Below, piece by piece: positions 6,232 to 15,172 of a stretch of 42,210 nucleotides of DNA. The notes below the pieces were generated by a model. The model worked only from the letters and a program-made list of their open reading frames with translations. It did not search any database and was not told where the DNA came from. Source of the DNA: an uncultured Bacteroidales bacterium (GTDB taxonomy: Bacteria > Bacteroidota > Bacteroidia > Bacteroidales > UBA932); the NCBI GenBank assembly GCA_944326255.1, contig CALVDG010000021.1:1-42210 (forward strand). Direction: 5' to 3'. The position numbers and the translations under genes were made by a program. Position 1 is the stretch's first letter; each line of letters opens with the position of its first letter.

Positions 6232-8532
6232 TTATTTTTTCTTGGATTTCTCTATTATCTCCCGGCACTGCTCCAGAGTCAGAGTCCCGGGATCAGTACC
6301 TTTCGGTATCTTATAGTTGGCACCCGAATGCTTGATGTAAGGACCGAAACGTCCGTTGAGCACCTCTATGTCGGCTTCGGGGAAGGCCTTGATGTTACGG
6401 TTCTTCTGCTGCTCCTCATGATCCGAGATCAGCTTGCGGGCCTCTTCCAGGGTTATAGTGTACGGGCTCATTCCTTTCTTGAGAGATACGAATTTGCCGT
6501 CATACTTGACATAGGGACCGAACTTGCCCTTGGAGCAGGTCACCTCCTTACCGTCGATCTCTCCCAGAGTACGGGGCAGGACGAACAGGCGCAGAGCATC
6601 TTCCAGAGTCACCGACTCTATCAGCATACCTTTGTCCAGACCGGTAATCCGCTTCTGGGGATCGTCATCCTCCCCTATCTGCACCACCGAGCCGTAACGT
6701 CCCATACGGGCTATCACCGTCTTGCCCGTGGCCGGATCAGTTCCGAGCACCTTGCGGGTCTTCACAGGAGCGCTCTCGCTTATGGTCTCCTCCACCTTCT
6801 CGTGGAAAGGCCTGTAGAAGTCCGCCACTATCTTGTTCCACACCAGTTTTCCGGCAGCCACCTTGTCGAAGTCCGTCTCCACCCTGGCGGTAAAGCCATA
6901 GTCCATGATGGAAGGAAACGCCTTTTCCAGGAAGTCCGTGACCATCACGCCTATGTCCTGAGGACACAGACGGCCTTTCTCCGAGCCGGTCGTCTCCTTC
7001 TTGCCCGAGCGCGCTATGTCGTCTCCTTTCAGGGTAAGCACTGTCACTGTCCTCTCCTCGCCCTTGCGGTCCTGCCGCAGGATGTAACCTCTCTGATGAA
7101 GAGTGGAGATAGTCGGTGCATACGTGGAGGGACGGCCTATGCCCAACTCCTCCATCTTCTTGACCAGCGAGGCCTCTGAATACCTGGGAGGATGTACGGT
7201 GTACTTCTGCATGGCGGTTATCGTGTCCCTCAGCATGAGATCTCCGACGGCCAGAGGAGGAAGCATCCTCTCCTCGTCTCCCGAAGGAGCGTCATCGTCG
7301 GACGACTCCATATATAATTTGAGGAAACCGTCGAACAGCACCGTGGAGCCGGTCACGTCGAAATGCTCCTTAATCCTGTCTCCTACCACGGTTATATCCG
7401 TCTTCTCCAGGCGGGCATCGGCCATCTGCGAGGCCACCGTGCGCTTCCAGATAAGGCTGTAGAGCTTTTTCTCGGCAGCCGTACCCTCAATCTCGGTATT
7501 GGCGATATATGTCGGACGGATGGCCTCGTGCGCCTCCTGAGCACCCTTTACACCTGTCTTGTACTGGCGGGCCTTGTGATACTGCGCTCCCAGATTGTCT
7601 GTAATCCAGGACTTGGCCGCACCTATGGCGAGCCTCGACAGAGTCGTGGAATCGGTACGCATGTAGGTAATCAGTCCGGACTCGTACAGATGCTGTGCAA
7701 TGGACATGGTCTGGCTGACAGAGAATCCGCACTTGCGGGCGGCCTCCTGCTGTAGCGATGAAGTCGTGAACGGGGGAGCCGGACATCTGGACACCTCCTT
7801 CTTCTCCACCGAGCCAATGGTAAACACACAGCCGCGGCAGCTCTCGAGGAAAGCCTCGGCCTCCTGCTGCGAGTCAAAACGACGGTCAAGCACTCCCGTG
7901 ACCTTGTTGGCAGAGCTCCTGCCGCCTTTAAGTCCCTCCGGCACAAACACGCCCTCCACCCTGAAGTAAGCCTTGGAGTCAAACGCGTTGATCTCCCGCT
8001 CCCGCTCCACTATCAGGCGGAGGGCCACCGACTGCACGCGGCCGGCCGAGAGCGACGGCTTTATCTTCTTCCAGAGAATGGGCGAGAGCTCGAAACCCAC
8101 CAGACGGTCCAGCACCCTGCGGGCCTGCTGGGCCATCACCAGGTTCATGTCCACGTCCCTCGGAGTCTTTATGGCATTCAGAATAGCGTCCTTGGTGATC
8201 TCATGGAAGACTATGCGGCGGGTACGTGCCGGATCCAGAGCCAGAGTCTCCCTCAGATGCCATGCGATGGCCTCTCCCTCACGGTCCTCATCGGATGCAA
8301 GCCATACCACCGCCGCCTTGTCGGATGCCGACTTGAGATCTGCCACGACTTTTTTCTTGTCCGGCGACACCTCGTACTGAGGAGTGAAGCCGTGCTCGAT
8401 GTCTATACCTAGATTCTTCTTGGCCAGATCCCTTATATGGCCGAAACTGGAACGCACTGTATAATCCTTTCCCAATATTTTTTCTATCGTCTTCGCCTTG
8501 GCGGGAGACTCCACGATAACCAAATTCTCCAT
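6232..8532 (-). CDS. topA: DNA topoisomerase I
   Basis: This is a type IA topoisomerase of 766 residues that relaxes negative supercoils. The ATG at 8532 is chosen because MENLVIVESPAKAKTIEKIL is the canonical N-terminus; the frame upstream to 8586 encodes only a hydrophobic stretch overlapping the promoter region. The Toprim domain has the catalytic Glu8 and the D81-x-D83-x-E85 triad (SDEDREGEAIAWHL). The active-site tyrosine is Y290 in GLITYMRTDST. Instead of zinc ribbons, the C-terminus has glycine-rich topoisomerase repeats (GKFGPYVKYDG and GRFGPYIKHSG), as usual in Bacteroidetes. The Lrp-type gene follows after 5 bases. It is transcribed divergently from the PBP1A gene. Confidence 0.97.
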   Translation of the reverse strand: MENLVIVESPAKAKTIEKILGKDYTVRSSFGHIRDLAKKNLGIDIEHGFTPQYEVSPDKKKVVADLKSASDKAAVVWLASDEDREGEAIAWHLRETLALDPARTRRIVFHEITKDAILNAIKTPRDVDMNLVMAQQARRVLDRLVGFELSPILWKKIKPSLSAGRVQSVALRLIVEREREINAFDSKAYFRVEGVFVPEGLKGGRSSANKVTGVLDRRFDSQQEAEAFLESCRGCVFTIGSVEKKEVSRCPAPPFTTSSLQQEAARKCGFSVSQTMSIAQHLYESGLITYMRTDSTTLSRLAIGAAKSWITDNLGAQYHKARQYKTGVKGAQEAHEAIRPTYIANTEIEGTAAEKKLYSLIWKRTVASQMADARLEKTDITVVGDRIKEHFDVTGSTVLFDGFLKLYMESSDDDAPSGDEERMLPPLAVGDLMLRDTITAMQKYTVHPPRYSEASLVKKMEELGIGRPSTYAPTISTLHQRGYILRQDRKGEERTVTVLTLKGDDIARSGKKETTGSEKGRLCPQDIGVMVTDFLEKAFPSIMDYGFTARVETDFDKVAAGKLVWNKIVADFYRPFHEKVEETISESAPVKTRKVLGTDPATGKTVIARMGRYGSVVQIGEDDDPQKRITGLDKGMLIESVTLEDALRLFVLPRTLGEIDGKEVTCSKGKFGPYVKYDGKFVSLKKGMSPYTITLEEARKLISDHEEQQKNRNIKAFPEADIEVLNGRFGPYIKHSGANYKIPKGTDPGTLTLEQCREIIEKSKKK

Positions 8533-8554
8533 ATGTACCGGTTGAATGAAGTTG

Positions 8555-8587
8555 CAAAGTAAAGGATAAAGTAAGACAAAAACCAAA
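8555..8587 (-). promoter_or_regulatory. Possible topA promoter
   Basis: On the minus strand TTTG (8587-8584) is followed after 21 bases by TTACTTTG (8562-8555), which matches the Bacteroidetes -33/-7 pattern TTTG...TAnnTTTG except for one base of the -7 box. It would start transcription about 15 bases before the topA ATG. Confidence 0.35.
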
Positions 8588-8621
8588 TTTTTTCTAACTT
8601 CGCGATGTTTATTTTACAGAA

Positions 8622-10979
8622 ATGAAAGAAAAGACCAAACGCAGACTCATAACCGCAATCTGGTGTGTAGTATTCATTCCCATAGGTATTCTGGTGCTTT
8701 TCATCGCAGGCGTAGGCATCTTTGCAGAGATTCCGTCCTTCGAGGAACTGGAGAACCCGAAGACCTATCTGGCCACCGAACTCATATCCGAGGACGGCGA
8801 ACTGATAGGCACGTATCATATCGAGAACCGTACCCACGTGGGCTTTGACGACCTGTCCCCCTACCTGGTGGAGGCAGCCGTGGCCACTGAGGACGCGCGT
8901 TTCTACCAGCACTGCGGCATAGACTTCCGCAGCCTGGCCAGGGTGGCCGTCAAGTCGATACTGCTGGGGGACGCCGGCTCGGGAGGAGGAGGCAGCACCA
9001 TCACACAGCAGCTGGCCAAGACCCTTTTCCCCAGGGAAGAGGCCACCGGCAAATTCCCCGGTGAGGCAGTGTTCAGACTGGTAGTCAGCAAGTTCAAGGA
9101 ATGGATCACCGCCGTAAAGCTGGAGCGCAACTACACCAAGGACGAGATCATGGCCATGTATATGAACGCCATATTCTTCGGCAGCAACTCCTACGGCATC
9201 AAGGCGGCGGCCAATACCTTCTTTAATAAGGAGCCCATAGACCTCAACCTGCAGGAGAGCGCGACACTGGTGGGCGCGGTCAACAAGCCCACCCGCTACA
9301 ACCCGGTGCTCAACTACGACAAGTCCGTCACGCGGCGCAACCACGTCATCAGCCAGATGGGCAAATACGGCTACATCTCCCAGGCCGATGCCGACTCCCT
9401 GATGGCCCTGCCGATAGTGCTGGACTACAGACAGCAGGACCACAACACCAGCAAGGCTCCCTATTTCAGGGACATGCTGCGCAAATACATGAGCGCGTCC
9501 GAGCCGGAGAGGGACGACTACTACTTCGAGGAGGACTATCTCGCGGATCTGGACCTGTGGGAAAACGACCCCCTGTACGGCTGGATCAACAAGACGCTCA
9601 AGCCCGACGGCACTCCATACAGTCTGGACAAGGACGGACTCACCATCTACACCACCGTCAACTCCAGGATGCAGCGATATGCAGAAGAAGCGGTGGTCCA
9701 GCATCTGAGCAAGGATCTCCAGCCGGCCTTCTTCAAGGATCTCAAGGACAATCCGCACAGACCCTTCGCCAAGGATGTTCCGTACAATATCAGGAAAACA
9801 GTCATGGAGCAGGCGAGAAGGTGGAGCGACAGATACCGCAACATGAGAAGTGCGGGCGCATCGGAGAAGGCGATAGAGAAGGCCTTCAACGAGAAGGTGG
9901 AGATGCGGATATTCTCCTGGAATGCAAACGGATACATAGACACCGTCATGACCCCGGACGACTCCATACGGTACTACAAGTCCATCCTCCGCGCCTCGTT
10001 CGTGGCGATGGAGCCCACGACCGGACACATAAAGGCCTACATCGGAGGCCCCGAGTACCGGTATTTCAAATACGACAACGCCCGCCAGGGCAAGCGTCAG
10101 GTAGGCTCGACCATCAAGCCTTTCCTCTACACACTGGCGATGCAGGAGGGCTACTACCCATGTGACAAGGTGCTCAACGTACCGCAGACCTTCGTGCTGG
10201 CCGACACCACATGGACTCCCGAAAGCGAGGACCGTCTGGAATATATCGGCAAGGAAGTCACCTTGAAGTGGGGTCTGACCCGAAGCAGCAACAACATATC
10301 GGCCTACCTGATGCGGCAGTTCGGCCCGACGGCCATGGTGGAGATGTGCCGCAAGCTCGGCATCACCTCCTATCTGGCACCCTACCCGTCCCTCTGCCTG
10401 GGACCTGCCGACATCACCCTACTGGAGATGGTCAGCGCGTACAATACCTACCCCAGCCGCGGAGTCCACATATACCCGATGATGGTTACACGCATAGAGG
10501 ACAGCGAGGGCAATGTGCTCGGCACCTTCAGCCCCCGCAAGCAGGAGGCTGTCAGCGAGGCTACGGCTTACCTGATGGTCAACCTGATGGAAGGCGTGGT
10601 AAATGAAGGCTCGGGAGCCCGTTTGCGCTGGCGGTACGGCCTGGAGGGACCCATAGCGGGCAAGACCGGCACGACCAACGACAAGTCAGACGGCTGGTTC
10701 ATCGGATACGTGCCTCATTTGACCGCCGGAGTCTGGGTGGGAGCCGAAGACCGGCAGGTCCATTTCGAGAGCATGTCTCTGGGCCAGGGAGCCAACACAT
10801 CCCTGCCCATCTGGGGACTGTTCATGCAGAAAGTCATGAATGACGGCACACTTGGAGTAACTCCGGATGACAGGTTCATCGCCCCTCCGGGAGTGCATTT
10901 CGACACGGACTGCGACGGCAGCGACAACGACACCGTCACGGACACCGAGGATGACATCAACTCATTTTTCAAACTATGA
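8622..10979 (+). CDS. mrcA: Penicillin-binding protein 1A (class A, bifunctional)
   Basis: A 785-residue peptidoglycan polymerase and cross-linking enzyme. One N-terminal transmembrane helix (about 12-35) anchors it in the inner membrane. The GT51 transglycosylase domain shows the catalytic E90 in EDARFYQHCGID, then GGSTITQQLAKT and LERNYTKDEIMAMYMN. The transpeptidase domain shows S496-T-I-K499 (nucleophile and general base), S555-S-N557 and K681-T-G-T-T. The region between the two (about 280-430) is charged and Bacteroidetes-specific. The C-terminal 25 residues are extremely acidic (FDTDCDGSDNDTVTDTEDD), reminiscent of Ca-binding Asp-rich loops. The gene ends in ATGA, overlapping the start of ddl by 4 bases, so both are translationally coupled cell-wall genes. 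Confidence 0.96.
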   Translation: MKEKTKRRLITAIWCVVFIPIGILVLFIAGVGIFAEIPSFEELENPKTYLATELISEDGELIGTYHIENRTHVGFDDLSPYLVEAAVATEDARFYQHCGIDFRSLARVAVKSILLGDAGSGGGGSTITQQLAKTLFPREEATGKFPGEAVFRLVVSKFKEWITAVKLERNYTKDEIMAMYMNAIFFGSNSYGIKAAANTFFNKEPIDLNLQESATLVGAVNKPTRYNPVLNYDKSVTRRNHVISQMGKYGYISQADADSLMALPIVLDYRQQDHNTSKAPYFRDMLRKYMSASEPERDDYYFEEDYLADLDLWENDPLYGWINKTLKPDGTPYSLDKDGLTIYTTVNSRMQRYAEEAVVQHLSKDLQPAFFKDLKDNPHRPFAKDVPYNIRKTVMEQARRWSDRYRNMRSAGASEKAIEKAFNEKVEMRIFSWNANGYIDTVMTPDDSIRYYKSILRASFVAMEPTTGHIKAYIGGPEYRYFKYDNARQGKRQVGSTIKPFLYTLAMQEGYYPCDKVLNVPQTFVLADTTWTPESEDRLEYIGKEVTLKWGLTRSSNNISAYLMRQFGPTAMVEMCRKLGITSYLAPYPSLCLGPADITLLEMVSAYNTYPSRGVHIYPMMVTRIEDSEGNVLGTFSPRKQEAVSEATAYLMVNLMEGVVNEGSGARLRWRYGLEGPIAGKTGTTNDKSDGWFIGYVPHLTAGVWVGAEDRQVHFESMSLGQGANTSLPIWGLFMQKVMNDGTLGVTPDDRFIAPPGVHFDTDCDGSDNDTVTDTEDDINSFFKL

Positions 10980-11980
10980 GTACTGGTAAAATACAGAATA
11001 TCGCAGTAGTATACGGAGGATATTCCTCAGAAGTGGAGATATCGAAACAGAGCGGCAAGTCAGTCGCCCAGTGGCTGCGCAATGCGGGATACCGTGTCTA
11101 CGAGGTCCTGCTGTGCAGGGAAGGCTGGTGGGCCGTCACATCCTCGGCGGACGGCGGCGAGGTGCGCCACACTATGGACAGAAACGACTTTTCCTGCACC
11201 ATCGACGGGAACAGAGTCCGCTTTGACAATGTGTTCATCATCATTCACGGAGACCCGGGCGAGAACGGCAGGCTCCAGGCCTACTTCGAGCTGCTGGACA
11301 TACCGTTTATAGGCTGCAGCTCCCTGTGCGCGGCCATCGCTTTCGACAAGTACGCCTGCAAGACCTATCTCAGGGACTCGGGGACTTATCTGGCCGACGA
11401 TGTCATGCTGCGCAGGGGCGACACATACGACGCGGCCGGGATAACGGCGGAGCTCGGTCTGCCGGTATTCGTCAAGCCGTCGGGCGGAGGCTCCAGCTTC
11501 GGAGTCACCAAGGTCAAAAGGACGGAGGACCTGGCGGCGGCCATTGAGGCGGCCTTCAAGGAGAGCGACACTCTTATCATAGAGAAAGCCCTAACAGGCA
11601 AGGAGATAGACTGCGGAGTCTACGCCGATGCCGACGGTGTCCACGCCCTACCGCTCATCGAGATAGTACCCGGACCCGGGCACGAGTTCTTTGACTACGA
11701 CGCCAAATATATGGGAGCCAGCCGTGAGATATGTCCGGCTCCTGTATCCGAGGATCAGACCGTACTCATTCAGAACGAGGCCGTGAGAATCTTCCGCCGG
11801 CTGGGATGCACCGGCCTGGTGCGAATGGATTTCATCCTGAGCGAGGACGACAGGCCCTACCTGCTGGAGATCAATCCCAATCCGGGTATGACGGCATCCA
11901 GCCTCGTGCCCCAGATGGTCCGTCAGGCAGGCATGACCATGGAGGATTTCCTGAAAGGACTGATAGACGGGAGACAGTAG
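10976..11980 (+). CDS. ddl: D-alanine--D-alanine ligase
   Basis: A 334-residue ATP-grasp enzyme that joins two D-alanines for the peptidoglycan stem peptide in the cytoplasm. The N-terminus has the substrate-side VVYGGYSSEVEIS motif. The family motif is present as IIHGDPGENGRLQAYFELL, followed by IPFIGCSS. The ATP-binding lysine region is LPVFVKPSGGGSSFGVTKV. The metal-binding C-terminus reads RMDFILSEDDRPYLLEINPN-PGMT. The length is typical. It overlaps the PBP1A stop codon by 4 bases and is followed by prmC after 3 bases, so the three form a plus-strand operon. Confidence 0.96.
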   Translation: MSTGKIQNIAVVYGGYSSEVEISKQSGKSVAQWLRNAGYRVYEVLLCREGWWAVTSSADGGEVRHTMDRNDFSCTIDGNRVRFDNVFIIIHGDPGENGRLQAYFELLDIPFIGCSSLCAAIAFDKYACKTYLRDSGTYLADDVMLRRGDTYDAAGITAELGLPVFVKPSGGGSSFGVTKVKRTEDLAAAIEAAFKESDTLIIEKALTGKEIDCGVYADADGVHALPLIEIVPGPGHEFFDYDAKYMGASREICPAPVSEDQTVLIQNEAVRIFRRLGCTGLVRMDFILSEDDRPYLLEINPNPGMTASSLVPQMVRQAGMTMEDFLKGLIDGRQ

Positions 11981-11983
11981 CGT

Positions 11984-12868
11984 ATGACCCGAAAGGAATT
12001 CGTCACCAAAGCCACCGAGAGTCTGGCGGAGCAGTACTCCCCCGGCGAGGCCAAGGCCATATCCGTCCGGATTCTGTCCCACTTCCTGGGCCTGTCCGAA
12101 TACGAGTATTCCGTCGAGCCCAACGTAGTGATACCCAAGCCTTACCTTGTAAAGATACAGAGTGCGCTGGAAGAGCTGGCGGCAGGCCGTCCTGTCCAGT
12201 ACGTCATCGGAGAGGAGACCTTCGCCGGCCGCATATTCCACGTCTCGGAAGCCGTGCTCATCCCGCGTCCGGAGACCGAGCAGATGTGCCGGCTCATCAT
12301 AGACGAATGGCGCAAGTCCGGCTATCAGGAGCTCAGGATACTGGATGCATGTACCGGCAGCGGCTGCATAGCATGGACTCTGGCCGCAGCCTTTCCAAAG
12401 GCACAGGTCCTGGCGTTCGACGTGGACGAAGAGGCCCTGGACGTAGCGAAAGGGCAGCGCATATTCCTGGACGAGGCAGGCCGCCAGCCGCTGCAGACCC
12501 CGCCGGTCTTCTTCAAGGCCGACATCCTCGAAGGTCCTCCGGAGGAGATAGACGACATAGACATACTGGTATCCAATCCCCCCTACGTCTGCGAGAGCGA
12601 GAAGGCCTTTATGGCCCCCAATGTCCTGGATTACGAGCCTGAGAAAGCCCTCTTCGTACCCGACAGCGATCCGCTGCGGTTCTATAAGGCGCTGGCCGGA
12701 TGGGCCGCCGGGACAGTAAAAACGGGCGGCAAATGCTGGTTCGAGATCAATGAGGCTTATGGGGAGCAGTCCCGGGAACTCTTTGAAAGCCGGGGATTCA
12801 GCGACGTGGAGGTACTGGAGGACTTCCGCGGAAAGCCGAGGTTCGTCACATTTACAAAATGGTTCTGA
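11984..12868 (+). CDS. prmC: Release factor glutamine N5-methyltransferase
   Basis: A 294-residue SAM-dependent enzyme that methylates the GGQ glutamine of peptide-chain release factors. The N-terminal helical domain (about 1-85) ends in YVIGEETFAGRIFHV, typical of PrmC/HemK. SAM motif I is LDACTGSGCIAWTLA, and the catalytic motif N198-P-P-Y201 lies in VSNPPYVCESE. A family-typical EPEKALFVPDSDPLRFY segment follows. It starts 3 bases after ddl. Its last 17 bases overlap the convergent ispD gene, so no intergenic terminator can exist there. Confidence 0.95.
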   Translation: MTRKEFVTKATESLAEQYSPGEAKAISVRILSHFLGLSEYEYSVEPNVVIPKPYLVKIQSALEELAAGRPVQYVIGEETFAGRIFHVSEAVLIPRPETEQMCRLIIDEWRKSGYQELRILDACTGSGCIAWTLAAAFPKAQVLAFDVDEEALDVAKGQRIFLDEAGRQPLQTPPVFFKADILEGPPEEIDDIDILVSNPPYVCESEKAFMAPNVLDYEPEKALFVPDSDPLRFYKALAGWAAGTVKTGGKCWFEINEAYGEQSRELFESRGFSDVEVLEDFRGKPRFVTFTKWF

Positions 12869-13529
12869 GAACAGCCTCCGCCAGGGTCATGTCCTCAGGC
12901 GTAGTCAGCTTGAGATTGAACCTGCTGCCGGCAGTCAGATGCAGCGGCACCCCGCTTTTCTCCACCACAGACGCATCGTCCGTGAAATCCGGCGAGAAAG
13001 CCGTATCATAAGCCCTTTTCAGCACCTCCGAATGAAACACCTGCGGAGTCTGTACCAGACGGTACCGGTTCCTGTCCACCATGGAGGAACTTCCATCCGG
13101 AGCCACTGCCCTCATGGTATCCGTTACCGGCAGCACCGGGACTACTGCTGGAAACTCTTCCCCCTCCTCGTACAGACGGATGATGTCCTCCTTTCTGAGC
13201 AGGGGACGCACGGCATCGTGTACCGCCACCAGAGCCCCGTCCGGAAGATATTTCATGGTCTTGCGCACCGAATGAAAGCGCGTCATCCCGCCGGAGACCA
13301 GCACATACCTGAGCATCAGTCCCTCCTTCCGGCAGTAATCCACCCACATGGACTTCACGGTCATGTTGATGGATATGATGACATGCACCTCGAACGGCAG
13401 GTCCAGAAACAGGTCCAGAGTCCTGCGCAGTACCGGGACACCGCACAGTTCCAGCATCTGTTTCGGGATATCTCCCCCCATTCTGCTGCCGGTTCCTCCG
13501 GCCGGAATTATCACGTATCTTTCTCGCAT
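12852..13529 (-). CDS. ispD: 2-C-methyl-D-erythritol 4-phosphate cytidylyltransferase
   Basis: A 225-residue enzyme of the MEP isoprenoid pathway that transfers CMP from CTP to methylerythritol phosphate. The N-terminal nucleotide-binding signature is IIPAGGTGSRMGGDIPKQ. VSGGMTRFHSVRK, then VAVHDAVRPLL and a PQVFHSEVLKRAY segment with the DDASVVE metal/substrate motif, complete the family pattern. The length matches. It is transcribed alone on the minus strand between two plus-strand operons, convergent with prmC (17-base overlap) and divergent from purH. Confidence 0.95.
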   Translation of the reverse strand: MRERYVIIPAGGTGSRMGGDIPKQMLELCGVPVLRRTLDLFLDLPFEVHVIISINMTVKSMWVDYCRKEGLMLRYVLVSGGMTRFHSVRKTMKYLPDGALVAVHDAVRPLLRKEDIIRLYEEGEEFPAVVPVLPVTDTMRAVAPDGSSSMVDRNRYRLVQTPQVFHSEVLKRAYDTAFSPDFTDDASVVEKSGVPLHLTAGSRFNLKLTTPEDMTLAEAVLRTIL

Positions 13530-13552
13530 TTTACAGGCTCAAAATATTTTCT

Positions 13553-13560
13553 CAAATGTA
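13553..13560 (-). promoter_or_regulatory. ispD promoter -7 box
   Basis: TACATTTG on the minus strand is a full match to TAnnTTTG and lies 24 bases before the ispD start. No clear -33 TTTG is present at the expected spacing. Confidence 0.45.
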
Positions 13561-13583
13561 GCAATTTATAAATTATTTATTAC

Positions 13584-13591
13584 TAATTTTG
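13584..13591 (+). promoter_or_regulatory. purH promoter -7 box
   Basis: TAATTTTG is a full TAnnTTTG match in an AT-rich tract 49 bases before the purH ATG. It sits in the ispD/purH divergent gap. A small palindrome TAACT-AAAA-AGTTA (13616-13629) lies between this box and the start codon. Confidence 0.45.
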
Positions 13592-13639
13592 TCTCCGATT
13601 CATCCACGGATTATGTAACTAAAAAGTTATCCAGTATAT

Positions 13640-15166
13640 ATGAACAGCGACAGAACGATCCAGAAAGCACTGATCTCAGTGTACGACAAGAACCTCATCC
13701 TAGACATTGCAAATGAACTGGTTAGCCTCGGTGTAGAGATACTCTCCACAGGGGGTACGCAGCAGTATCTTGGCAGTCATAACATTCCTGTTACAGCAGT
13801 TGAGGACCTCACCGGATATCCCTCCATATTCGGAGGCAGGGTGAAGACCCTCCATCCCAAGATCATGGGCGGCATCCTGTACCGCCGGGAAGAGGCGTCG
13901 GATGTGGCCGAGAGGGAGAGATACGACATCCCCGGCATCGACCTTGTGATAGTGGATCTGTATCCTTTCGAGGAATACGTCGCAAAGGACGCTTCCGAAG
14001 AGGACATCATCGAGAAGATAGACATAGGAGGCATCTCCCTCATCAGGGCGGCCGCCAAGAACTACAACGACGTGATCATCGTAGCCGGCAAGGAGTCATA
14101 CTCCGACCTGCTCACTCTGCTCAGGGAGAAGAAAGGACACTCGTCCATAGAGGACAGACGGGCCTTCGCGGCAAAGGCGTTCCTGAAGAGCTCCAACTAC
14201 GACACACACATCTTCCAGTATTTCAACAGGAAGGAGCAGATACCGGCCTTCACTGCCAGCGAGACCCGCGCCACTCACCTGCGCTACGGGGAGAACCCCC
14301 ATCAGAAAGCCCTGTATTTCGGAAGCGAGACATCCCTGCCCGAGCAGCTGCACGGAAAGGAGATATCCTACAACAACATGCTGGACATCGAGGCCGCCCT
14401 GGAACTCATATCCGACTTCGACGAGACCGCTGTCGCCGTCATCAAGCACAACAACGCCTGCGGCTGCGCCATAGGAGCCACCCTGAAAGAGGCATGGGAG
14501 TCAGCCCTGGCCGCTGATCCCGTATCCGCATTCGGAGGCATCATCGCCGCCAACCGCCCCGTGGACAAGGCTACGGCCGAGGAGATGCACAAGATATTCT
14601 TCGAGGTGGTCATCGCTCCCGATTACGAGCCAGAGGCCCTTCAGATACTCGAGGGAAAGAAGAACCGCATCATCCTCAGGACCGCCCAGGCCCGTCCGTC
14701 AGCCGTGAAGTTCCGCTCGATGCTCTCGGGCGTATTGGTACAGGATAGGGACACCTTCAAGGAAAGCCCCGAAGACCTCAGACAGGTGACCAAGGAGGCA
14801 CCCACTCCTGATCAGATCGAGGACATGCTCTTCGCTAACATCATAGTAAAGCATTCCAAATCCAACGCTATAGTCCTGGCCAAGGACCGCAAGCTGATTG
14901 CCAGCGGCATAGGCCAGACATCCAGAGTGGATGCACTCAGGCAGGCCATCGAGAAGGCCCGCAGCTTCGGATTCAGCCTCGACGGAGCCGTCATGGCCTC
15001 CGACGCATTCTTCCCCTTCTCCGACTGCGTGGAGATAGCCGACAAGGCCGGTATCAAGGCCGTCATCCATCCGGGCGGTTCCATCCGCGACAACGACAGC
15101 GTGGACTACTGCAACGCGCACGGCATGGCGATGGTGATGACAGGACACAGACATTTCAAACACTGA
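13640..15166 (+). CDS. purH: Bifunctional AICAR formyltransferase/IMP cyclohydrolase
   Basis: A 508-residue protein carrying out the last two steps of de novo IMP synthesis. The N-terminal MGS-like IMP cyclohydrolase domain (about 1-190) opens with QKALISVYDKN and contains the STGGTQQYL and GGRVKTLHPKIMGGIL motifs. The AICAR transformylase domain follows, with LRYGENPHQKA and the catalytic lysine-histidine motif in AVIKHNNACGCAIG. Its C-terminus ends with GGSIRDNDSVDYCN and the MTGHRHFKH signature of the family. The length is normal. mreB starts 6 bases after the stop, the purH-mreB linkage often seen in Bacteroidetes, suggesting read-through from purine synthesis into the rod-shape genes. 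Confidence 0.97.
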   Translation: MNSDRTIQKALISVYDKNLILDIANELVSLGVEILSTGGTQQYLGSHNIPVTAVEDLTGYPSIFGGRVKTLHPKIMGGILYRREEASDVAERERYDIPGIDLVIVDLYPFEEYVAKDASEEDIIEKIDIGGISLIRAAAKNYNDVIIVAGKESYSDLLTLLREKKGHSSIEDRRAFAAKAFLKSSNYDTHIFQYFNRKEQIPAFTASETRATHLRYGENPHQKALYFGSETSLPEQLHGKEISYNNMLDIEAALELISDFDETAVAVIKHNNACGCAIGATLKEAWESALAADPVSAFGGIIAANRPVDKATAEEMHKIFFEVVIAPDYEPEALQILEGKKNRIILRTAQARPSAVKFRSMLSGVLVQDRDTFKESPEDLRQVTKEAPTPDQIEDMLFANIIVKHSKSNAIVLAKDRKLIASGIGQTSRVDALRQAIEKARSFGFSLDGAVMASDAFFPFSDCVEIADKAGIKAVIHPGGSIRDNDSVDYCNAHGMAMVMTGHRHFKH

Positions 15167-15172
15167 TAGATT

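Noticed and set aside
8484..10028. A 514-codon open frame on the minus strand
   Set aside because: It is antisense to the PBP1A gene, whose catalytic motifs are all intact, and its sequence has no recognisable domain.
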